Source: Actinomycetospora lemnae
GTDB taxonomy: Bacteria; Actinomycetota; Actinomycetes; Mycobacteriales; Pseudonocardiaceae
Direction of reading: 5' to 3'
Assembly: GCF_028737315.1 (NCBI RefSeq)
Contig: NZ_JAQZAO010000001.1
Coordinates: 558,001 to 622,000 of the forward strand
Length of the DNA stretch: 64,000 bases
Each line of letters starts with the position of its first letter. The first letter of the stretch is position 1. The position numbers were made by a program, and so were the translations under genes. This document shows, one piece after another, positions 17,998 to 29,687 of this stretch. The notes beneath the pieces are model-generated. The model ran no database searches, was not told the origin of the DNA, and saw nothing but the letters and a program-made list of their open reading frames with translations.

Positions 17998-18716
17998 CGG
18001 CTCACGGCGACGAGGTGGATGCCGTCGACGCCGGCGTCGTGCAGGGCCAGCGCGTGCTCGACGGCTGCGTCGACGCCGGCCGTGTCGTCCTCGGCGAGCG
18101 CCTCGGTGAGGCCGTCGGGCAGGTCGAGGTCCATGCCCTCGGCGACCCCGCGCGCCATTCGCGGCCCGGTGGGCACGAGGACGCCCGCGCGGACCGGGTG
18201 CGCGAGGTCGGCGTGCCGCTCGCGCCAGTCGACGACGGCCGGCACCGAGAACGTCGGCGCGAGCCAGAGGACGTCCGCGTCGCGCTTCCACCGCGGCAGG
18301 TCGCGGCCCGGCGCGGCGACCACCCCGATCGTCAGCGCCACCTCGTGCTCGTCGGCCAGCGCCCGGGCCTCGCGCAGCATCGCGCCGACGGTCAGGGGGC
18401 CGTCCTCGCGCTCGTCGTCGGGGCGGTCGCCGCGCAGCAGCAGGACCTCGTGCACCCCGAGCGCCAGCAGCCCGAGCAGGTCGCGGCGCAGGCCCAGGGT
18501 GTTGCGGTCACGCGCGTTGAGGACCGCGACCGTCTCGTGGCCCCGCCGGCGCACCTCCCCCGCCACCGCGAGCCCGGCCACCGCCGCCCGCGCCGTGGCG
18601 TTGTCGGGCACGAGGAAGCGGGCGGCGACGGGTGCGAGGGCGTCGAGCTGGCGGCCGACCGGCGCGAGGTCCGGGCGGTGCGGGACGTCGAGCTCGGCGG
18701 TGATGTCCAGCCTCAC
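17958..18716 (-). CDS. Methylenetetrahydrofolate reductase-like TIM-barrel protein
   Basis: 252 residues from a GTG overlapping the upstream stop (GTGA). The central block LNARDRNTLGLRRDLLGLLALGVHEVLLLRGD corresponds to the MetF CRDRN...DLLGA...GIxNVLxLTGD folate/FAD region; FLVPDNATARAAVAG begins a barrel strand. It is about 40 residues shorter than MetF, and I do not see the N-terminal FEFFPP motif with the catalytic Glu, so it may not be the housekeeping enzyme. It is translationally coupled to the carbonic anhydrase gene. Confidence 0.65.
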   Translation of the reverse strand: MRLDITAELDVPHRPDLAPVGRQLDALAPVAARFLVPDNATARAAVAGLAVAGEVRRRGHETVAVLNARDRNTLGLRRDLLGLLALGVHEVLLLRGDRPDDEREDGPLTVGAMLREARALADEHEVALTIGVVAAPGRDLPRWKRDADVLWLAPTFSVPAVVDWRERHADLAHPVRAGVLVPTGPRMARGVAEGMDLDLPDGLTEALAEDDTAGVDAAVEHALALHDAGVDGIHLVAVSRYREVAARLSGLV

Positions 18717-19204
18717 GACACCTCGGACAGCGCGCCGGTGTCGACGTCGTAGACGAAGCCGCGCACCGCGTCGGTGTGCACGAGGAACGGGCAGCCGCGC
18801 ACGGCCGCGATCGAGTCGCGGACGTCCTGCTCGGTGTCGGCGAACGCGCCGGGGCTCCAGGCGGGCTTCTGCCCGGTGTCGGCCTCGAGCTCGGCGACGA
18901 AGTCCTCGTCGGCGAACGTCGCCATCCCGCACTTCGTGTGGTGCAGCAGCACGACCTCACGGGTCTGCAGCTTGCGCTGGCTGACGGTCAGCGAGCGCAG
19001 GACGTCGTCGGTGACCACGCCGCCCGCGTTGCGGATCACGTGCGCCTCGCCGTCGCCGAGCCCCAGCACGCGCCAGACGTCGAGCCGGGCGTCCATGCAG
19101 GCCACGACGGCCACGCCGCGCGACGGCGGGCCGGGCAGGCCGGCGCTGCCGAAGCCCTCGGCGAAGCTGCGGTTCGCCGCCAGCATCTCGTCGGTCGCGG
19201 TCAT
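18713..19204 (-). CDS. Beta-class carbonic anhydrase
   Basis: 163 residues. Interconverts CO2 and bicarbonate. Zinc ligands are visible in CMDAR (Cys and catalytic Asp-Arg dyad, about residue 36) and HHTKCG (His and Cys, about residues 90-94). The ATG at 19204 has GGGAGG four bases upstream. Length fits the short mycobacterial-type beta enzymes (Rv1284 group). It is first in a two-gene unit with the MetF-like gene. Confidence 0.9.
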   Translation of the reverse strand: MTATDEMLAANRSFAEGFGSAGLPGPPSRGVAVVACMDARLDVWRVLGLGDGEAHVIRNAGGVVTDDVLRSLTVSQRKLQTREVVLLHHTKCGMATFADEDFVAELEADTGQKPAWSPGAFADTEQDVRDSIAAVRGCPFLVHTDAVRGFVYDVDTGALSEVS

Positions 19205-19308
19205 GTCGCCTCCCAGCGGGTCGGAGCGGTGCGCGGCCACCCTGCCGCCTGTCCGGTCTGTCGCGCAGTACCCCGTGCCGTGCCCGCGCGTGCGGTGACG
19301 GTGGTCTC

Positions 19309-19314
19309 TAGGGT
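19309..19314 (+). promoter_or_regulatory. Candidate -10 box (TAGGGT) for the GNAT gene
   Basis: TAGGGT ends eight bases before ATG 19323 and no ribosome site is visible, so a nearly leaderless transcript is likely. Confidence 0.35.
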
Positions 19315-19322
19315 CACCGCCC

Positions 19323-19916
19323 ATGGCGCTCGCCTCCGTCCGCCTCGCCGTGGCCGACGACGCCGCGGCGGTCGCGCACGTCCAGCGCACGGTCTGGACC
19401 TCCGCCTACGCCGACCTCCTCCCGCCCGGCGCGGTCGAGGGGTTCGACGAGGCCGCGGTCGCCGCGGGCTGGGCGGCGCCGATCGCCGCCGGCGCGGTGT
19501 GGGTCGCGACCGAGGGCGACGCCCTGGTCGGCTTCTGCGCGGCCGGGGCGGCGTCGCCCGACGACCTCGCCGACGCCGCCGGCAGCGTCCCGGACGACGC
19601 GGGGTCGGTGGCGGCGGTCGCGACGCTGCTCGTCGAACCGCGGTGGGGCCGGCGGGGGCACGGCGGGCGGCTGCTGGTCGAGGCCGCGGCGGTGCTGCGC
19701 GGGGCCGGCGCCACGCGCGGGATCGCGTGGGTGCCCGAGCGCGACACCGCCTCGCGCCGCTTCTACGAGCGCGCGGGCTGGGAGCCCGACGGCACCGTCC
19801 GCACCCTCGACGCCGGCGGCAGGCCCCTGCGCGAGATCCGGGTGGCGGGCGACCTGGACCTGGAGTTCCGCCCCGAGCCGTCCCTCGACGACCTGGACCT
19901 CCCCCTGCTGAGCTGA
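19323..19916 (+). CDS. GNAT-family N-acetyltransferase
   Basis: 197 residues. The acetyl-CoA binding core is LLVEPRWGRRGHGGRLLVEAAAVL (about 101-124), matching the Q/R-x-x-G-x-G/A loop, followed by a strand and FYERAGWEPDG (about 143-153), the usual GNAT C-terminal signature. The N-terminus VRLAVADDAAAVAHVQRTVW is the standard first strand and helix. A C-terminal acidic tail follows. The acceptor substrate is unknown. Confidence 0.82.
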   Translation: MALASVRLAVADDAAAVAHVQRTVWTSAYADLLPPGAVEGFDEAAVAAGWAAPIAAGAVWVATEGDALVGFCAAGAASPDDLADAAGSVPDDAGSVAAVATLLVEPRWGRRGHGGRLLVEAAAVLRGAGATRGIAWVPERDTASRRFYERAGWEPDGTVRTLDAGGRPLREIRVAGDLDLEFRPEPSLDDLDLPLLS

Positions 19917-19981
19917 GCCTCCTGTGAGGTGGGCCACGTTCGCTGGAGCATGCCGCTGCGGCACGGCGGAGCGTCCCGGGT

Positions 19982-20638
19982 GTGTTCACGGAGTACCGGC
20001 GACGCCGGCAGGTCGCGAAGGTCAAGCCCGGTGACGGCAGCCCGGTGCCGGAGTACCGCTGCTGGCAGCTGTTCTCGCGCTCGCTGTTCGTCCTGGAGCT
20101 GCCGGACGGGGAGCTCGGGCAGCACGTCTACGAGGTCGACGTCCGCCACGGCGCCGACAGCACGAGCCGGCGCAGCCCCGTCTCCTTCTACCGGGACGGT
20201 GCCCAGGTCGGGCGCGCCACGCTGCCCGCGGCGTTCCCGGTGCCCGGGGGCGTCATCGAGGTCGCCGTCGGTCGGTACGGCCTGCGGCGCATGCACTTCC
20301 TCGCCGACGACGGCACCGTGCGCGCCCTCCGGCCGCACCCCCGGTCGACCGAGGGTCTGCGGGCGCGGTTCGGCCGGCGGTTCCCGCGGACGAGCGCGGT
20401 CGTCGGCGCCGTGGCCGTCGCGGTCGTCCTGGCCGGGCTCGCCCTGTCCGGGATGATCGCGCTGGAGGCGATCACCCGGGTCCCGGTCGTCGCCGCGCAC
20501 GTCGGCGTGGTCACCGCGCCGATCCACCTCGACGGGTGGGCGGAGGTCGCGGTGACCCTCGCGACGGCCCTCGCGGCGACCGAGCGCGCGCTGACGCTGC
20601 GCAGCCGGTGGCTGGTCGGTGGGTCGCCGCCGGTCTGA
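19982..20638 (+). CDS. Hypothetical membrane protein with globular N-terminal domain
   Basis: 218 residues from a GTG (GGAG about 10 bases upstream). Residues 1-125 are soluble and beta-rich (VLELPDGELGQHVYEVDVRHG, VSFYRDGAQVGRATLPAAFPVPGG, IEVAVGRYGLRRMHFLADDG). Two membrane segments follow (about 138-160 and 166-195), then a short Arg-rich tail. Family not recognised. It converges on dapB with only six bases between stops. It could be a sensor or membrane-anchored scaffold; no evidence for either. Confidence 0.6.
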   Translation: MFTEYRRRRQVAKVKPGDGSPVPEYRCWQLFSRSLFVLELPDGELGQHVYEVDVRHGADSTSRRSPVSFYRDGAQVGRATLPAAFPVPGGVIEVAVGRYGLRRMHFLADDGTVRALRPHPRSTEGLRARFGRRFPRTSAVVGAVAVAVVLAGLALSGMIALEAITRVPVVAAHVGVVTAPIHLDGWAEVAVTLATALAATERALTLRSRWLVGGSPPV

Positions 20639-20644
20639 CGGCGC

Positions 20645-22790
<2,146 letters not shown>

Positions 22791-22794
<4 letters not shown>

Positions 22795-25133
22795 CCCTGC
22801 GACGAGCCCCCGATGGCGCCGGTCACGGCGCCGGTGGTGGCGGCCGGACCGGTCGGGGCGGCCGGGGTCGACTCGGCGCCGTCGGCCGGCGCGTCGGAAG
22901 CCGGCGCACCGTCGGTGGCGGGCGCCGCCGCGGCGTCCTCCTCCTTGACCGGGATGAGGCTGATCTTGCCGCGGTTGTCGATGTCGGTGATCTCGACGCG
23001 CAGCTTGTCGCCGACGTTGACGACGTCCTCGACCTTGCCGATGCGCTTGCCGCCACCCAGCTTCGAGATGTGGACGAGGCCGTCGCGGCCCGGCAGCAGC
23101 GAGACGAACGCGCCGAACGCGGCGGTCTTGACCACCGTGCCGAGGAAGCGCTCACCGATCTTCGGCAGCTGCGGGTTGGCGATCGCGTTGATCTTGTCGA
23201 TCGCGGCCTGGGCACTCGGCCCGTCGGCCGCACCGACGTAGATCGTGCCGTCGTCCTCGATGGAGATGTCGGCGCCGGTCTCCTCGGTGATCGAGTTGAT
23301 CATCTTGCCCTTCGGGCCGATGACCTCGCCGATCTTGTCGACCGGCACCTTCACCGTGGTGATGCGCGGCGCGAACTCGCTCATCTCGTCGGGCGTGTCG
23401 ATGGCCTCGGCCATGACGTCGAGGATCGCGAGGCGGGCCCCGCGGGCCTGGGTGAGCGCCTTGCCCAGCACGTCGGACGGGATGCCGTCGAGCTTGGTGT
23501 CGAGCTGCAGCGCGGTGATGAAGTCCTTGGTGCCGGCGACCTTGAAGTCCATGTCGCCGAATGCGTCCTCGGCGCCGAGGATGTCGGTCAGCGCGACGAA
23601 CTTCTGCTCGCCGTCGACCTCGCCGGAGACGAGGCCCATCGCGATCCCCGCGACCGGCGCCTTGAGCGGCACACCGGCGTTGAGCAGCGACATCGTCGAC
23701 GCGCAGACCGAGCCCATCGAGGTCGAGCCGTTGGAGCCCAGCGCCTCGGAGACCTGGCGGATCGCGTAGGGGAACTCCTCGCGGCTCGGCAGCACCGGCA
23801 CGAGCGCGCGCTCGGCGAGCGCGCCGTGGCCGATCTCGCGGCGCTTCGGCGAGCCCACGCGGCCCGTCTCACCGGTGGAGAACGGCGGGAAGTTGTAGTG
23901 GTGCATGTAGCGCTTGGTCGACGTCGGCGTCAGCGAGTCGATCGACTGCTCCATGCGCAGCATGTTCAGCGTGGTGACACCCAGGATCTGGGTCTCGCCG
24001 CGCTCGAACAGCGCCGACCCGTGGGCCCGCGGGACGACCTCGACCTCGGCGGCCAGCGGGCGGATGTCCGTGGTGCCGCGGCCGTCGATGCGGAAGCCGT
24101 CGGTGAGGATCCGCTGGCGGACCGTCTTCTTGGTCAGCGAGCGGAACGCCTCGCCGATCTCCTTCTCGCGGCCCTCGAACTTGCCGGCGAGCTCGGAGAC
24201 GAGGCGGTCCTTGATGGCGTCCTGGGCCTCGTCGCGGTCCTGCTTGCCCGTGATCCTGAAGGTGTCGTCGAGGTCGGAGCCGACCGCGCTCTCGACCGCC
24301 GAGTAGACGTCGTCCTGGTAGGCCGGGAAGGTCGGGTAGTCCTTCGTCGTGGTCCCGACCGCCGTGTACAGCTCCTTCTGCGCCTCGCAGAGGGTGCGGA
24401 TGAACGGCTTGGCCGCCTCCATGCCCGCGGCGACGATGTCCTCGGTCGGCGCCTGGGCACCGTCGGCGATGAGCTCCCACGCCCGGTCGGTGGCCTCGGC
24501 CTCGACCATGGCGATCGCGACGTCGGAGCCGTCGGAGGTCACCGAGCCGGCGATGACCATGTCGAACACGGCGCCCTCGAGCTGGTCCCACGTCGGGAAC
24601 GCGACCCACCGGGCGTCGCCCGTGGACTGCGGGATCAGCGCGACGCGGGTGGCGCCGATGGGGCCGTCGAAGGGCAGCCCGGAGATCTGGGTGGACGCCG
24701 ACGCGGCGTTGATCGCCAGGACGTCGTAGGGGTCCTTCGGGTCCAGGCTCTGGACCGTCACGACGACCTGGACCTCGTTGCGCAGCCCCGAGGTGAAGGT
24801 CGGGCGCAGCGGGCGGTCGATGAGGCGCGCGCAGAGGATCGCGTCGGTCGACGGGCGACCCTCGCGGCGGAAGAACGAGCCGGGGATCCGGCCCGCGGCG
24901 TACATGCGCTCCTCGACGTCGACCGTCAACGGGAAGAAGTCGAAGTTGTCCTTCGGCCGCTTCGAGGCGGTCGTCGCGGAGAGCAGCATCGTGTCGTCGT
25001 CGAGGTAGGCGACGACGGCGCCGGCCGCCTGGCGGGCCAGGCGGCCCGTCTCGAAGCGGACGGTGCGGGTGCCGAAGGCACCGTTGTCCAGGACCGCGGT
25101 GGTCTCGTGGACGCCCGAGTCGGTCTCGGTCAT
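22791..25133 (-). CDS. pnp: Polyribonucleotide nucleotidyltransferase
   Basis: 780 residues. Phosphorolytic 3'-5' exoribonuclease and polymerase; in actinomycetes also called guanosine pentaphosphate synthetase (GpsI). Two RNase PH-like domains are visible (first: [26 protein letters not shown]; second: [30 protein letters not shown]). Then a KH domain ([20 protein letters not shown]) and an S1 domain ([33 protein letters not shown]). The last 45 residues are Ala/Pro-rich. ATG with GGAGAA upstream. First gene of the pnp-pepR-dapB chain, behind rpsO as in many bacteria. Confidence 0.96.
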
Positions 25134-25442
25134 GGGGGTTCTCCTCTACAGAGCCCCGACCGCGCCCCGCCCACGGCTCCACGACGACGCGGGCCGCGAC
25201 GAGCGGTCTTCGATCGAAGCCCACGGACGCAGTGCTGACTGCGGTGTCCGGGGGCCACTACCGAGGACCGGCCGACGCGCGGGCGTCCTGGGATGGCGGG
25301 CGGTGACGGCGGGGGCGTTCGGTGGTGTCCGGGACCCCGGGAGCGTTCCCGGGGGCTCCGGCGGCGCGTACGCCACCGCGCCGACCGGCGTCGTGGCCGA
25401 TCGGCGCGGTGCGTGCGCGGTGATCAGGGGTGCCCCGTCAGG
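25134..25442 (-). promoter_or_regulatory. rpsO-pnp intergenic region with two hairpins
   Basis: 309 bases without a gene. Two strong hairpins on the minus strand: 25376-25409 (13-bp stem with one wobble, 8-base loop) and 25335-25354 (CCCCGGGA/TCCCGGGG, 4-base loop). The first is suited to terminate or attenuate after rpsO. About 190 bases of further leader to pnp show no obvious -10; PNPase autoregulation often uses such a leader. Confidence 0.45.
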
Positions 25443-25712
25443 TCAGCGACGCAGCCCCAGCCGCTCGATGAGCGAGCGGTAGCGGGCCACGTCGACGGAG
25501 GCGACGTACTTGAGCAGCCGGCGACGGCGGCCGACGAGGAGCAGCAGACCACGACGCGAGTGGTGGTCGTGCTTGTGCATCTTGAGGTGCTCGGTGAGCC
25601 GCACGATCCGCTGCGTCAGCAGCGCGACCTGCGCCTCGGGCGACCCGGTGTCGGTCTCGTGGACCCCGTACTCGGAGAGGGTCGCCTTCTTCTGCTCGGT
25701 GGTCAGTGCCAC
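25443..25712 (-). CDS. rpsO: 30S ribosomal protein S15
   Basis: 89 residues, the usual S15 length, from GTG 25712. It binds the central domain of 16S rRNA. The sequence is textbook: [51 protein letters not shown]. The frame is open farther upstream, but only the GTG start gives the family N-terminus [15 protein letters not shown]. Confidence 0.96.
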   Translation of the reverse strand: MALTTEQKKATLSEYGVHETDTGSPEAQVALLTQRIVRLTEHLKMHKHDHHSRRGLLLLVGRRRRLLKYVASVDVARYRSLIERLGLRR

Positions 25713-25882
25713 GGGGGTGGTGCTCCTGTCTGCTGTCGTCGGTGCCGTGCGGAGGGCCGACGCCCGCCACGCCCCGACGGACGGAGACGCTGACGGCGGG
25801 CGACGCGCTCGCGGGGGTCGGCGCACGGCCGGACCACCCGCCGCCCGGCCACCACGGACCGCAGCCAGGCGAATCGGTACCC

Positions 25883-25888
25883 AGTGTA
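25883..25888 (-). promoter_or_regulatory. Candidate rpsO promoter (TACACT) in a small palindrome
   Basis: TACACT on the minus strand lies inside GGTAC-ccagt-GTACC (25876-25890). It predicts a leader of about 160 bases before rpsO, long enough for autogenous S15 control. Inference. Confidence 0.35.
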
Positions 25889-25909
25889 CCGACGGGCCGG
25901 GTCACCGGA

Positions 25910-26512
25910 TCAGCGGCCCGGGTCGGGCTGCTCGGCCGCGGTCGAGTCGTCCGGGGCGTCGCTCGCGGTGTCGCCCCGGGCGGCGCGCCGGAGCAGGCCG
26001 GCGAGGGACGGGAAGCCGCGGTCGAGGGTGTCCGCGGCGCGGGCGAGCTCGTCGGGGCCGGCGACGGTGCGCAGCAGGTCGTAGGACCCCGCCGGGGCGA
26101 GCGGCTCGGCGGCGCGGACCTCGTCGAGCAGCCGCGTCACCGCCGCCCGGTTGGGCGTCGTCGGGCGGCCGTCCGCGCCGTACCGGGCGACGGCCTGCTC
26201 GAGGAGGACCAGCCGCCCCAGCACCGCCGGCGTCCCGATCTTGACGCGGCGCCCGCTCATCAGCTGCGAGAGCTGCGGTGAGCTGACGCGCAGTGCTGCG
26301 GCCAGCGCCGCCTGGGAGACGTCGAGGGCGCCGAGGAGGCGCCGGAGCCGGTCGCCCAGCGGCTCGCCGTAGAACCGGCGCTGGAGCTCCCGGTTGCGGC
26401 GCAGGGCGGCCGCCCGGTCGTCCCCGGTGGTGGTCGTGTCGGCCGCCGGGTGTCCGGCGCCCGTCCCTGGTGGTCGTCCTCCCGCGGGCTGCGATCGGCC
26501 CACGCGCGTCAC
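25910..26512 (-). CDS. XRE-family helix-turn-helix regulator
   Basis: 200 residues from GTG 26512 with GGAGG four bases upstream. The N-terminal 30 residues are Gly/Pro/Thr-rich. LGDRLRRLLGALDVSQAALAAALRVSSPQLSQLMSGRRV (about 52-90) is the HTH. Then AVLGRLVLLEQAVARYG and a C-terminal helical region with PAGSYDLLRTVAGPDELARAADTLDRGFPSLAGLLRRA, followed by an acidic tail. It sits between ribF and rpsO on the same strand. Target unknown. Confidence 0.8.
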   Translation of the reverse strand: MTRVGRSQPAGGRPPGTGAGHPAADTTTTGDDRAAALRRNRELQRRFYGEPLGDRLRRLLGALDVSQAALAAALRVSSPQLSQLMSGRRVKIGTPAVLGRLVLLEQAVARYGADGRPTTPNRAAVTRLLDEVRAAEPLAPAGSYDLLRTVAGPDELARAADTLDRGFPSLAGLLRRAARGDTASDAPDDSTAAEQPDPGR

Positions 26513-26603
26513 CCCGCCTCCGTCCCCTCCCCCGTGCCGCCCCGCCGGGCGATGGTGGCACCCGGCGGCGGGCGGTGGTGGCCGTTCGGGACAGGTGGTG
26601 GCT

Positions 26604-27554
26604 TCAGATACCGAGGACCTCGCGGGTGCGGGCCACGTCCCCGTCCATGGCGACGACGAGCTCGTCGACCGAGTCGAAGCGGTCCATGCCGCGCAGTCGC
26701 TCGACGAAGTCGACGCCGACCCGCGCGCCGTAGAGGTCCTCGTCGGAGTCGAGGACGAACACCTCGACCGTGCGCACCCGCCCGGAGAAGGTCGGGTTGG
26801 TGCCCACCGACGTCGCCGCCGGCAGGACGCGGCCCTGGTGGTGGAACCAGCAGGCGTAGACGCCGTCGGCCGGGATGGCGGCGTGCTCGCCGCAGTCGAC
26901 GTTGGCGGTCGGGTAGCCCAGCTCGCGGCCGCGCTGGTCGCCGCGCACGACGACGCCCTCGAGGCGGTGCGGGCGGCCGAGGGCCTCGGCGGCGGCGCGG
27001 ACGTCGCCGGCGCTGATGCAGGCGCGCACGTAGGTCGACGAGAACGTCACCGTCGACCCGGACACGGCGCCGCCGATGGGCTCCGTGACGAGGTCGACGC
27101 CCTCGGCGGCGAACCCGAAGCGCTGGCCCAGCCGCACGAGCTCGGCGACGTCGCCGGCCGCCTTGTAGCCGAACGTGAAGTTGCGCCCGACCACCACCAT
27201 CGCCGCGTGCAGCCGGTCGACGAGCAGCTCGTGGACGAACTCGTCGGGCGCCACGCGGGCGAGGTCCGGGGTGAACGGCAGCACCCAGAACGCGTCGACG
27301 CCGAGCTCGGCGACCAGCTCGGCGCGCCGGGTCAGGGTCGTCAGCCGCGCCGGGTGCGTGCCCGGGCGCAGCACCGAGGCGGGGTGCGGGTCGAAGGTGA
27401 TGAGCACCGTGGGCAGGCCGAGCTCGCGCGCGTGGGCGATCGCCCGGCCGATCAGCTGCTGGTGGCCGCGGTGGACGCCGTCGAACACGCCGATGGTCAC
27501 GACGCACCGACCCCAGCCCGACGGCACCCCGTCGAGTCCCCGCCAGCGTTGCAC
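26604..27554 (-). CDS. ribF: Bifunctional riboflavin kinase/FAD synthetase
   Basis: 316 residues. Makes FMN from riboflavin and FAD from FMN. N-terminal adenylyltransferase with TIGVFDGVHRGHQQLI (GxFDGxHxGH) and the later TFSSTYVRACISAGDV; C-terminal kinase with GYPTANVDCG and GVYACWF, plus TNPTFSG. The GTG at 27554 is supported by TAGGCT ending seven bases upstream, so the message is probably leaderless. Upstream in-frame codons would pass through this promoter. Confidence 0.94.
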   Translation of the reverse strand: MQRWRGLDGVPSGWGRCVVTIGVFDGVHRGHQQLIGRAIAHARELGLPTVLITFDPHPASVLRPGTHPARLTTLTRRAELVAELGVDAFWVLPFTPDLARVAPDEFVHELLVDRLHAAMVVVGRNFTFGYKAAGDVAELVRLGQRFGFAAEGVDLVTEPIGGAVSGSTVTFSSTYVRACISAGDVRAAAEALGRPHRLEGVVVRGDQRGRELGYPTANVDCGEHAAIPADGVYACWFHHQGRVLPAATSVGTNPTFSGRVRTVEVFVLDSDEDLYGARVGVDFVERLRGMDRFDSVDELVVAMDGDVARTREVLGI

Positions 27555-27561
27555 GGCGGCG

Positions 27562-27567
27562 AGCCTA
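27562..27567 (-). promoter_or_regulatory. Leaderless -10 box (TAGGCT) of ribF
   Basis: TAGGCT followed by seven bases and GTG, the same hexamer and spacing as before the PAP2-like gene at 4701. Confidence 0.5.
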
Positions 27568-27629
27568 CGGGCGGGGCCCGCGGTCACGCCGCGTCGGTGG
27601 GTGGATCACGCCCCTCGCGGTGGGACCGC

Positions 27630-28565
27630 TCACGCCGGGGCGAGCACGAGCACCGGCCGGGCGGCGCCGCGGTCGTCGGCGACCAGCCCGATCACGTGCC
27701 CGTCGGGCCCGAAGACGCCGACCGTGCCGGCCGCGCCCCCGGCGGGCAGCGGACGACCGTGCGCGAGCCCGGCGGCCTCGTCGGCGTCCGCGTCGCGGCG
27801 CGGGAAGGCCGTCGCGACGGCGGCGTCGAGGTCGAGCGAGAGCCCGGCGCGGCCGTGCTCCTCCTGCTCGGCGCCCAGGGCCTCGAGCGTGCGGGCCCGC
27901 GCGAGCGTGAAGGGCCCGACCCGCGTGCGGCGCAGCGCCGTCAGGTGCCCGCCGACGCCGAGGCCCGCGCCGAGATCGCGGGCGAGGGCGCGGACGTAGG
28001 TGCCCGACGAGCAGTCGACGAGGACGTCGAGGTCGCGGAACGGGCCCTCCGTGCGGCTCGCCAGCACGTCGAAGCGGGACACCGTGACCGGGCGGGCCTC
28101 GAGGACCACGTCCTCGCCGGCCCGCGCCCGCTCGTAGGCGCGCCGGCCGTCGACCTTGATCGCCGAGACGCTGCTCGGCACCTGGGCGATCTCGCCGGTG
28201 AGGGCTGCGATGCCCGCACCGATGGCCGTGTCCGTCAGCTCGCGGGTGTCGGCCGGCTCGCCGAGCGGCTTCCCCTCGGCGTCGTCGGTGGTGGTCGCGA
28301 GGCCCAGGCGGATGGTGGCGAGGTAGCTCTTGGTGTCGAGCGCCAGGTGGCCCAGCAGCTTCGTCGCCCGCTCGACGCCGAGCACGAGGACGCCGGTCGC
28401 CATCGGGTCGAGGGTGCCCGCGTGCCCGACCTTGCGGGTGCCCATCAGCCGGCGCGCCCGCCCGACGACGTCGTGGGACGTCCACCCCGCGGGCTTGTCG
28501 ACGACGAGCAGCCCCGGTGGGGGTGGATCCCGCGGCTCACGCCGCTCTCGACCTCGTCCGGACAC
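27630..28565 (-). CDS. truB: tRNA pseudouridine(55) synthase
   Basis: 311 residues. Converts U55 of the tRNA T-loop to pseudouridine. The catalytic block is [17 protein letters not shown] with the Asp nucleophile (about residue 53); [20 protein letters not shown] precedes it, and [14 protein letters not shown] and [15 protein letters not shown] are conserved. The C-terminal region ([14 protein letters not shown]) is a short PUA-like extension. GTG start; 75 bases separate it from ribF downstream. Confidence 0.95.
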   Translation of the reverse strand: MSGRGRERREPRDPPPPGLLVVDKPAGWTSHDVVGRARRLMGTRKVGHAGTLDPMATGVLVLGVERATKLLGHLALDTKSYLATIRLGLATTTDDAEGKPLGEPADTRELTDTAIGAGIAALTGEIAQVPSSVSAIKVDGRRAYERARAGEDVVLEARPVTVSRFDVLASRTEGPFRDLDVLVDCSSGTYVRALARDLGAGLGVGGHLTALRRTRVGPFTLARARTLEALGAEQEEHGRAGLSLDLDAAVATAFPRRDADADEAAGLAHGRPLPAGGAAGTVGVFGPDGHVIGLVADDRGAARPVLVLAPA

Positions 28566-28600
28566 GGCCGTCCATCATGCCGGACCGTCGACGCCCGGGA

Positions 28601-29623
28601 TCAGCGGCTCGGCTCGACGACGACGACCTCGCCGGGCACGGGCGGGGCCGCGAGGGCCGCCGGCGCCGCGTCGAGCCCGATGCGCCGGGTGACGAGCAGG
28701 GACGGGTCGAGGCGCCCGCTCGTGACGAGGTCGAGCAGGCGCGGGTAGTCGGCGGCGGCCATCCCGTGGCTGCCGAGCAGGGCGAGCTCGCGGGCGATCA
28801 CCTCGGGCACCGGCACGGCCGGCTCGGTCGCCAGCAGCCCGACCTGCACGAGCGTCCCCTGCAGGCGCAGCGCCCGGACCCCGAGCGCGAGCGAGTCCGC
28901 GCGGCCGGCGGCCTCCACGGCGACCCGCGGGCCGCCGCCCCCGACCGCCTCGCGCACCCCGTCGGGACCCGCTGCGGGGTCGAGGGCGTCCGTCGCCCCG
29001 AGGTCGAGGGCGCGCCGGCGTGCCGCCGGGGCGGGGTCGACGACGACGGCCTCGGCGCCGAGGGCCCGGGCGACCAGGACCGCGGCGAGCCCCACACCGC
29101 CCGCGCCGAGCACGAGGAGCCGGTCCCCGGCCCGCACGCCGCCCCGGTCGACGACGGCGCGGAAGGCGGTCGCGACGCGGCACCCGAGCAGGGCCGCTCC
29201 CCCGGCGTCGAGGTCGTCGGGGACCGCGACGAGGTTGGCGTCGGCGTGGCGCAGGGCGACGAGCTCGGCGAACGACCCGTCGTGCGTGAAGCCGGGCTGC
29301 TCCTGGTGCGGGCAGACCTGCGCCTGGCCCGCCGCGCAGGTCGGGCAGCGCCCGCAGCCCTGGACGAACGGCGTGAGCACCCGGTCGCCCGGGCGGGCCC
29401 GCCGCACCTCGGCGCCGACGGTGACGACGCGACCGACGAGCTCGTGGCCCGGGACGAACGGCACCACCACGCCGGCGTCGTGGCCGCGCCAGGCGAAGCG
29501 GTCGCTCGCGCAGAGCCCGGTCGCCTCCACCTCCACGACCACGCCGTCGGGGGCCGGGGCGGGGTCGGGCCGGTCCACCACCGCCGGGTCGGCCCCGAAC
29601 TCCTCGACGAGCACCGCGCGCAC
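28601..29623 (-). CDS. Zinc-dependent alcohol dehydrogenase family protein
   Basis: 340 residues of the medium-chain dehydrogenase family. Catalytic zinc site in GLCASDRF and PGHE; structural zinc knuckle CGRCPTCAAGQAQVC; Rossmann motif LGAGGVGLAAVLVARALGA followed by an Asp (VVDP), which favours NAD over NADP. GTG at 29623 with GGGAGA upstream. It runs ahead of truB with a 35-base gap and diverges from the geranylgeranyl-reductase-like gene. Substrate unknown. Confidence 0.82.
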   Translation of the reverse strand: MRAVLVEEFGADPAVVDRPDPAPAPDGVVVEVEATGLCASDRFAWRGHDAGVVVPFVPGHELVGRVVTVGAEVRRARPGDRVLTPFVQGCGRCPTCAAGQAQVCPHQEQPGFTHDGSFAELVALRHADANLVAVPDDLDAGGAALLGCRVATAFRAVVDRGGVRAGDRLLVLGAGGVGLAAVLVARALGAEAVVVDPAPAARRRALDLGATDALDPAAGPDGVREAVGGGGPRVAVEAAGRADSLALGVRALRLQGTLVQVGLLATEPAVPVPEVIARELALLGSHGMAAADYPRLLDLVTSGRLDPSLLVTRRIGLDAAPAALAAPPVPGEVVVVEPSR

Positions 29624-29687
29624 CGGGCCAGTCTCCCCCGGTCCCTCCTGCCCGGCCCGATCACCGACCACCAGGCATGCTGGAGGG

